NCBI GenBank assembly: GCA_009885595.1
Contig: VFKJ01000221.1
Span: 1 to 8,030 of the forward strand
Direction: 5' to 3'
DNA length: 8,030 nt
Origin: Myxococcales bacterium
GTDB lineage: Bacteria; Myxococcota; Myxococcia; Myxococcales; Myxococcaceae
The translations under genes were made by a program, and so were the position numbers. Under the pieces are notes generated by a model. That model was not told where the DNA came from. It searched no databases and saw nothing but the letters and a program-made list of their open reading frames with translations. This document shows positions 1 through 4,978 of this stretch, one piece after another; within the stretch, counting starts at the first letter, position 1; each line of letters begins with the position of its first letter.

Positions 1-329
1 CCGTGCGGCGTGAGGTCGAGGATCGAGCCGCCGTTGGGGTCGAGGTAGTTCTGGGTGCCGATGTCGGCGATCACCACGTCGACGAAGCCGTTCGAGAGCT
101 TCACGTCGCCCACGGTGCCCAGGCCGTTCCACCCGCCGGGCCGCTGGGTGACCGAGTCGATGCGCTGCACCTTGAGCAGCTCGCCCAGGGCGGCATCGCA
201 GGTGAAGGCGACCTTCGGGCAGGGGGGCGGCACACGGCAGTCGACCTCGCCCCCCAGGCAGCCTTCCTTCTGGCAACCCGAGAGGGCGAGCGCTGCGAGG
301 CCGGCGACGACGAGGACCAGCTGCTTCAT
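1..329 (-). CDS. Cys-rich outer-membrane-type lipoprotein, N-terminal part (cut by window edge)
   Basis: The reading frame starts at ATG 329-327 and stays open for 109 codons to the left edge, so only the N-terminus is seen. It begins MKQLVLVVAGLAALALSGC, a typical lipoprotein signal peptide with lipobox L16-S17-G18-C19. The residue after the lipidated Cys is Gln rather than Asp, which in Gram-negative sorting rules favours the outer membrane. The mature N-terminus has four more cysteines (C24, C31, C37, C44) around a PPPCP stretch, compatible with disulfides in the periplasm. Residues about 65-108 (GDVKLSNGFVDVVIADIG, then PNGGSILDL) resemble a motif I recall from large myxobacterial lipoproteins of the 'GDYxLxNxxVxFVI...GGxxID' type; that match is from memory. 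A GGAGG ribosome binding site lies 7 nt upstream inside the preceding gene, and the start overlaps that gene's stop (ATGA), so translation is probably coupled. Function is unknown. Confidence 0.8.
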   Translation of the reverse strand, partial: MKQLVLVVAGLAALALSGCQKEGCLGGEVDCRVPPPCPKVAFTCDAALGELLKVQRIDSVTQRPGGWNGLGTVGDVKLSNGFVDVVIADIGTQNYLDPNGGSILDLTPH

Positions 330-1441
330 GGGAAAGCCTCCAACCCGTGCGCGGCGTGGCACGAGTCACCGATGAGATCGAGGTAGACCTGCTTCTGCGT
401 CTTCTTGAGCTCGAGCATCCGCTCGAGCGTGTGGTCCTCTTCCAACGCGCGCACGGCGATGTCGAGGAAGGCCTTGGCGCGGTTGATGTCTTGCAGCTGC
501 GCCGCGGTGGGCTTCCACCCGAAGTCGTCGCGGAAGTGCGCGTCGGTCTCGAGCCAGTGGCCGTAGAACTTCACCATCTGCACCAGCACCTGCACCTTGT
601 ACTGCGGCATCGAGGTGAGGGTCTGCTGGTAGGCGGCCTCGTACTGTCGGCGCTCCGACTCGAGCCGGTAGAAGTGGATCGCGATCTGATCGTCGAGGCG
701 CTTGCCCCACTTCTTCTTCACCGCCGGGTGACGCGCCCACGAGAGCACGCCCTGCACGAAGTGGAGCCCGCCGCAGGAGTGCGCGTAGACGCCCTGCTTG
801 CGCTTGTCGACCTGGGGCAGGTGCTGCTCCAGGCCCTGCTCGAGATCCGCGGTCGCCCGCTCGAGCTCGGTGAGCGCGTCGTCGAACACCTGGTCGAGGT
901 TCACCACGGTGCCGTCGTTCGCCTTCCAGGTGGCGCCAGGCTTGTGGGTGACGGCGAACAGCCCCAGGGTCCAGCCCACGTCGCGCCAGTACTCGGGCGA
1001 CTGAGGGCTGTGCCGGAAGCCCGCCTTCGCGGAGTCGACCAGCTGCTGCAGGGTGATCGGGCCCCACGGACCCGCCAGCCTGGTGGTGAGCGGCATCTTC
1101 GCGTCGTCGACCAGCGCCTTGGCGTTGAGGTTGGTGTGCGGCTCGATCGGCGTGCCGTCGGCGGAGTAGCGGAGGAAGCCGTAAGGGGCCCCGGGCCCCG
1201 CGCCCCCGTCGGGCAGGGTGTTGCGCAGGAGGAAGTCGTGGAAGATCACGTCGATCGCCTTGCGCCCATCAGACGCGAGGAACGAGGGCCCCAGGGTCTT
1301 CACCCCGTGCGCGAGCGCCCACGCGTTCTTCGGATCAGCCGCCCAGAGCAGGCACTGCGTGCGCAGCACGTCTTCGGCGTGGGATCTCGGAGCGGGCGGG
1401 GAAGCAGCGACCGCGAGCGACAACAGCACCTGAAAAAACAT
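326..1441 (-). CDS. Exported protein of unknown family with SCGGLH and SCHAAH motifs
   Basis: This is a 371-residue protein that I do not recognise. The first 22 residues (MFFQVLLSLAVAASPPAPRSHA) look like a Sec signal peptide, although the n-region has no basic residue. The rest reads as mainly alpha-helical and rich in His, Trp and charged residues. There are only three cysteines: C30, C223 in HSCGGLHF (221-228) and C361 in DSCHAAHG (359-366). The last two share an S-C-x(2-3)-H pattern, which may mean metal binding or a structural pair; there is no CxxCH haem motif. The HxCGGxH motif faintly recalls prenyltransferase-like alpha/alpha-toroid proteins, but I would not annotate on that. An AGAAGGA ribosome binding site sits 6 nt before the ATG, which supports this start. 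The stop overlaps the start of the downstream lipoprotein gene by ATGA, so the two likely form an operon and may act together in the envelope. Confidence 0.85.
   Translation of the reverse strand: MFFQVLLSLAVAASPPAPRSHAEDVLRTQCLLWAADPKNAWALAHGVKTLGPSFLASDGRKAIDVIFHDFLLRNTLPDGGAGPGAPYGFLRYSADGTPIEPHTNLNAKALVDDAKMPLTTRLAGPWGPITLQQLVDSAKAGFRHSPQSPEYWRDVGWTLGLFAVTHKPGATWKANDGTVVNLDQVFDDALTELERATADLEQGLEQHLPQVDKRKQGVYAHSCGGLHFVQGVLSWARHPAVKKKWGKRLDDQIAIHFYRLESERRQYEAAYQQTLTSMPQYKVQVLVQMVKFYGHWLETDAHFRDDFGWKPTAAQLQDINRAKAFLDIAVRALEEDHTLERMLELKKTQKQVYLDLIGDSCHAAHGLEAFP
337..341 (-). promoter_or_regulatory. Ribosome binding site of the lipoprotein gene, inside the upstream gene
   Basis: On the minus strand this reads GGAGG, 7 nt before the lipoprotein ATG. 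It lies inside the last codons (Leu-Glu-Ala) of the upstream exported-protein gene. With the ATGA overlap it supports the chosen start and re-initiation or coupled translation. Confidence 0.75.
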
Positions 1442-1447
1442 GTGGAG

Positions 1448-1454
1448 TCCTTCT
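1448..1454 (-). promoter_or_regulatory. Ribosome binding site of the exported-protein gene
   Basis: On the minus strand this reads AGAAGGA, followed by a 6-nt spacer and the ATG at 1441. It fixes the start of the exported protein and agrees with the signal peptide beginning at that Met. Confidence 0.65.
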
Positions 1455-1498
1455 AGCTCAGCCTGTCAGAGGACGTCGCACCCTTCGAAACCCTCCGC

Positions 1499-1504
1499 TA
1501 TAAG
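1499..1504 (+). promoter_or_regulatory. Possible -10 element in the divergent intergenic region
   Basis: TATAAG is the only AT-rich hexamer close to a sigma-70 -10 consensus in this 117-bp divergent gap. No good -35 hexamer is visible 16-18 bp upstream (the sequence there is close to GTCGCA). Read on the other strand, the same site is CTTATAG, so it could serve the leftward gene instead. This is a weak call based on sequence resemblance only. Confidence 0.25.
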
Positions 1505-1505
1505 C

Positions 1506-1539
1506 CTCGGCTCGTCCGCGGCCGCACGGACGGGCTGGG
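1506..1539 (+). promoter_or_regulatory. Leader RNA hairpin upstream of the surface-protein gene
   Basis: Bases 1506-1518 (CTCGGCTCGTCCG) pair with 1527-1539 (CGGACGGGCTGGG) as a continuous 13-bp stem, including three G-U pairs, around an 8-nt loop. The inner six pairs are perfect Watson-Crick. The wobble pairs exist only in the plus-strand RNA; in the minus-strand RNA they become A-C mismatches, so the structure favours the rightward transcript. It ends 19 nt before the ATG and no U-tract follows, so it is not an intrinsic terminator. It may affect mRNA stability or translation of the surface protein; the role is inferred. Confidence 0.55.
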
Positions 1540-1558
1540 CCACGGGAAACTCACCACG

Positions 1559-4500
1559 ATGAAGATGTTTCGCATTCTGTTGCTGGTGCTCGCGGGGTTC
1601 CCCACCGGGGCCGCCTGGGCGCAATACACGGCGACCGCGCTGGCGGGCATTCCGTACCCTGCGCTCACCAACCCCACGCCGGTGCCGCTGGTGGCCCCGG
1701 GGGCGCTCGATCCGATGGATCGCGGGCGCGTCACCATCGCGATCGGCTTCAATTTTCCCTTCTACAACCGCGTGTATGGCCAGCTCGTGGTCACGGCGAA
1801 CGGGCTGCTCTTTCTCGAGCCGTCGTCGGCGGCCAACAGCACCTCGGACTTCTCCGGCAACGACCCCATCCCCAATGGCGCCGAGCCCAACGGGCTCATC
1901 GCGCCGCTGTGGGACAACCTGATCGGCGACACCGTCACCAGCGCGGTGCAGACGCAGTCGGTGACCGGCCCCAACGGCCAGGGCCTGGCGATCGAGTTCA
2001 AGGACTGGAACCGTGTCTTCGGAAACTTCCTGCTCAACTTCCAGGTGCGCTTGTGGGCGAACGGGACGATCGAGTTCTACTACGGCGCGATGAGCGGGTC
2101 CGGCGCGACGCCGCTGGGCGCCACCATCGGCATCGAGTCGCCCAGCGGCAGCGCCGGCACGCGCGGCCTCACCAATTGCACCGTCGACTGTTCGCTGACC
2201 AGCTTCGACCCCGCCGGGACGGGCACGCCCATCAGCTACATCAAGTTCGGGCCGCCGCCGGGCGTCGATCTGCAGGCGCTCACGCTGCGGGTGGACGGCA
2301 TCACCGAGGCGGGCGCCGACCTCTCGATCGGCACCACCGTCACCATGCGAAACTTCGGCACGCAGCCCAGCGGCACCTTCGGCTACGGCGTGTACCTCTC
2401 GTCGGACACCATCTACGACCTGGGTGATCTCGAGCTGCTGCCTGCGCCCACCGGGCCCTTCTCGCTGGGGCCGCTCGCCGTCGCCACCGACACCCACGTG
2501 GGCACGGTGCCGCGGCCCGACGGCGGCTCCTGGTACGTGCTGGCCGCGATCCCTCCGCTGCCCGATGGCGGCGAGACGAACGTGTTCAACAACGTGCTCG
2601 CCTCGTCGGTGCCGTACGCGGGCGGAGTCGATCTGATCGCCGAATCGGTCTCCCCTCCGCCGATCGCCGGGCCCGGCGACGTGGCCGTGCTGCAGGTGGC
2701 CTTCAGCAACCAGGGCTTCGAGCCCGCGGGCGACGTGAGCGTGAAGTTCTACGCCTCGGTCGATGGCGCGCTCTCGGCGGACGATCGGCTCTTGAGTACG
2801 CAGACGGTGGCGGTCACCGGCGGCCAGCAGGTGGCGCAGACGCTCTCGTTCACGCTGCCGGGCAACACCCCCGCCGACGACTACTTCCTCTTGATGCAGC
2901 TCGACGACGGCCCTGATGCGGGCGCGATCCCCGAGCGCAGTGAGCTCAACAACGTCGCCGTCTCCACCTCGCAGATGCAGGTGCGGCAGGCCGACCTGAC
3001 GGTGACGGGGGTTCGGGTGTTGCGCGCGGCCGCCCCCTACGACGAGCTGAGCTCGGTGTTCTTCGGCGAGGCGACGCGCTTCGAGGCCTTCGTCTCGAAC
3101 ACCGGCGGCGCGACCGCGCCCAACGTGCGCGTCTCGTTCTTCATGTCTGACAACGAGTCGCTCAACGCGGTGACGGACTCGCTGGTGGGCAACGTCCCGA
3201 ACCTGGCCTTCGCCCCCGGCGAGTCGCGCTGGGTGCCGCTGCCCAGCGCGCTCATTCCCACCACCAGCCCGGGCGGCCAGACGCTCAGCGTGCAGCCGTA
3301 CTTCTTCTTCGCCGCGGCCACGGGCATCGGCCTGGTGGAAGAGAACCCCGGCAACAACTTCGACAAGTCGCGGCCCACGGTGGCCCGCCTGCCCGCGCCG
3401 AACCTGCTGCCGGTCGAGATGCAGACGCCCGCGCGCGCGGGTGCGGGTGAGCTCATCGCCATCTCGCGCACGCTCACGAACCTGGGCAACCGCGACGGCA
3501 TCGCGGCGAAGTACCGCTTCTATCTGTCGGCCAACCCGATCATCACGCCTGACGATCAGGAGCTGATGCGGGTGACGCCGACCGGCGACGTGCTCGATGG
3601 CACGGTGACGCTGGCGGTCGGTCAACGCGAGTCGGCGGTGGAGATCCTCCGCTTGCCGCAGACGCTCGCCACGGCCCCGTGGTTCATCGGCGTGCTCATC
3701 GACCCCGAGGGGACGATCGCCGAGGCCGACGAGAGCGACAACGGGCTGGCGGGCACGCGCACCGACGTGGTGAGCCAGTCGCTGGGCCTCGCCACGCCGC
3801 TGCTGCCGGACGCCACCATCGGGCTGCCGTACTCGGTGCGGCTGGCCGGGCAGGGGAGCGTGGGGCCGTACAGCTTCTCCCTCGCCGATCCCTCGTCCCT
3901 GCCGGCCGGGCTCGCCCTCTCGCCCGCGGGGCTGCTGAGCGGCGTGCCCACCGTGCCCGGTGCCTTCACGGTGTTCTTCCGGGTCGAGGCCAACGGCCGC
4001 GCGGTGACGGTGGCGCGCGCGCTTCGCGTCTCGCGGGTGACCAGCTCACTCGAGCTGAGCGCGCGGGCGCTCCCGGCCCCCACCCGCTTCGTGCCGTACC
4101 GGGCGCAGCTGGGCGCAGCCGGTGGCTCCGGTGGCTACCGGTACCAGTTGGTGGACGGGATCCTCCCGGTGGGGCTCACGCTCGCAGACTCCGGAGAGAT
4201 CGCCGGCACGCCCACCGATGCGCTGGGCACCCTGCGCACGTTCGTGATCCGGGTGACCGACTCCATCGGCAACGTCGACGAGCGGGCCTTCGTGGTCACC
4301 CTGGTCGACAGCGCGCCCTTCACCATTCAGACGCGCGAGCTGCCCGAGGGCCAGGTGGGCTCGGAGTACCTGCAGTCGCTCCTCGCGGTGAACCCGAGCG
4401 GCGCGCCGGTGTCGCGGCCGGTCTCGTGGAACGTGATCAGCGGTGAGCTGCCCACCGGGCTCGCTCCCGAGGCTTCGCAGGGGGACACGCTGGTGATCTC

Positions 4501-4978
4501 CGGCACCCCCACCCGCCCGGGCCGCTTCCGCTTCACCATCGAGGCGGTGGACGGGCAGGGCCGCACCGACGCGTTCACCTACTTCCTCTTCATCGCCTCG
4601 GGCGCGGTCGATGCTTCGGTCACCGGCACGCGGCTGGTGGTACCCGGCGGCGAGGTCTCGGTGACCTTCACCGCGTCGCCGCTGCCGGCGGGCGCGAAGT
4701 GGTTCTGGCGAGAGGGCCGGCTGCCGGCGGGGGTGGTGATGGCCGAAGACGGCACGGTCAGCGGCGCCGTCGCCTCGGACGCGGGCCACGGCCTCTACGC
4801 CTTCACCCTCGGCGTGGGCCTCGCGCCCGATCAGCTGCTCGCGATGCAGAGCTGGTCCCTCGAGGTGGCGCCCGAGAAGAGCAGCAGGGCGACGTGCTCG
4901 GTGAGCGGAGGGGCGCTGCTGGGGCTGGGGGCGCTGCTGCTCTTGCGCAGGCGCCGGCGCGGAGCAGCCGGTCGGTGA
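1559..4978 (+). CDS. Secreted surface protein: NIDO-like domain, CARDB-like and putative-Ig repeats, MYXO-CTERM-like tail
   Basis: This 1139-residue protein has a Sec signal peptide with likely cleavage at AWA|Q (21/22). Residues about 55-225 resemble the NIDO-type beta domain (GFNFPFY at 63-69, NGLIAPLWD at 111-119, EFYYG from 172) and contain a CTVDC pair (C207, C211). Four CARDB-like repeats follow, starting near 236, 357, 478 and 613; the first three end in an 'E..NVFNN / SELNN / NPGNN' turn and the fourth in SDN. Next come four putative-Ig (He_PIG-like) repeats at about 740-826, 828-919, 920-1015 and 1016-1105, each with an 'LPxGL...G..SG.P'-like core that is weakest in the last. The tail has C1113, a short hydrophobic span (1118-1129) and five Arg, matching the MYXO-CTERM sorting pattern processed by myxosortases. 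It is therefore probably surface-anchored, with an adhesive or scaffold role inferred. The ribosome binding site is weak; Met3 is an alternative start. The stop overlaps the next gene's start by GTGA. Confidence 0.92.
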   Translation: MKMFRILLLVLAGFPTGAAWAQYTATALAGIPYPALTNPTPVPLVAPGALDPMDRGRVTIAIGFNFPFYNRVYGQLVVTANGLLFLEPSSAANSTSDFSGNDPIPNGAEPNGLIAPLWDNLIGDTVTSAVQTQSVTGPNGQGLAIEFKDWNRVFGNFLLNFQVRLWANGTIEFYYGAMSGSGATPLGATIGIESPSGSAGTRGLTNCTVDCSLTSFDPAGTGTPISYIKFGPPPGVDLQALTLRVDGITEAGADLSIGTTVTMRNFGTQPSGTFGYGVYLSSDTIYDLGDLELLPAPTGPFSLGPLAVATDTHVGTVPRPDGGSWYVLAAIPPLPDGGETNVFNNVLASSVPYAGGVDLIAESVSPPPIAGPGDVAVLQVAFSNQGFEPAGDVSVKFYASVDGALSADDRLLSTQTVAVTGGQQVAQTLSFTLPGNTPADDYFLLMQLDDGPDAGAIPERSELNNVAVSTSQMQVRQADLTVTGVRVLRAAAPYDELSSVFFGEATRFEAFVSNTGGATAPNVRVSFFMSDNESLNAVTDSLVGNVPNLAFAPGESRWVPLPSALIPTTSPGGQTLSVQPYFFFAAATGIGLVEENPGNNFDKSRPTVARLPAPNLLPVEMQTPARAGAGELIAISRTLTNLGNRDGIAAKYRFYLSANPIITPDDQELMRVTPTGDVLDGTVTLAVGQRESAVEILRLPQTLATAPWFIGVLIDPEGTIAEADESDNGLAGTRTDVVSQSLGLATPLLPDATIGLPYSVRLAGQGSVGPYSFSLADPSSLPAGLALSPAGLLSGVPTVPGAFTVFFRVEANGRAVTVARALRVSRVTSSLELSARALPAPTRFVPYRAQLGAAGGSGGYRYQLVDGILPVGLTLADSGEIAGTPTDALGTLRTFVIRVTDSIGNVDERAFVVTLVDSAPFTIQTRELPEGQVGSEYLQSLLAVNPSGAPVSRPVSWNVISGELPTGLAPEASQGDTLVISGTPTRPGRFRFTIEAVDGQGRTDAFTYFLFIASGAVDASVTGTRLVVPGGEVSVTFTASPLPAGAKWFWREGRLPAGVVMAEDGTVSGAVASDAGHGLYAFTLGVGLAPDQLLAMQSWSLEVAPEKSSRATCSVSGGALLGLGALLLLRRRRRGAAGR
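4880..4975 (+). other. MYXO-CTERM-like C-terminal sorting signal (within the surface-protein gene)
   Basis: This segment encodes SSRATCSVSGGALLGLGALL and the following Leu and Arg residues up to the protein end. The elements in order are a small-residue linker, the single Cys C1113, Gly-rich hydrophobic residues 1117-1129, an Arg cluster 1130-1134, and a six-residue end. This is the layout of the MYXO-CTERM domain of Myxococcota, in which the Cys is the invariant residue and the tail is thought to be cut by a myxosortase. The assignment is by pattern; no myxosortase gene lies in the window. Confidence 0.75.
4961..4964 (+). promoter_or_regulatory. Ribosome binding site supporting the GTG start of the SpeE-like membrane protein
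   Basis: GGAG lies 10 nt before GTG 4975, inside the last codons of the surface-protein gene. Its spacing is long but usable. It helps choose GTG 4975 over the far upstream in-frame ATG at 4699, which would add 92 Arg/Gly/Ala-rich residues that are only the shadow of the surface-protein gene. Confidence 0.45.

Noticed and set aside
347..1456. Plus-strand open frame of 369 codons opposite the exported-protein gene
   Set aside because: It is a Val/Leu/Arg/Glu-rich shadow. The minus-strand frame has a signal peptide, ribosome binding site and stop/start overlap with the lipoprotein gene.
1506..1539. The leader hairpin as an intrinsic terminator
   Set aside because: No U-rich stretch follows it; the next bases are CCACGGGAAAC.
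1466..3625. Antisense open frame of 719 codons over the surface-protein gene
   Set aside because: The product is dominated by Arg, His, Gly and Ala with no domain or signal, as expected of a frame opposite a gene with GC-rich third positions. The plus-strand frame has a signal peptide and clear repeats.
4699..4974. Upstream ATG extension of the SpeE-like protein by 92 residues
   Set aside because: The extra residues are Arg/Gly/Ala-rich and lie wholly inside the surface-protein gene. GTG 4975 begins directly before the first membrane helix, where family members usually start.
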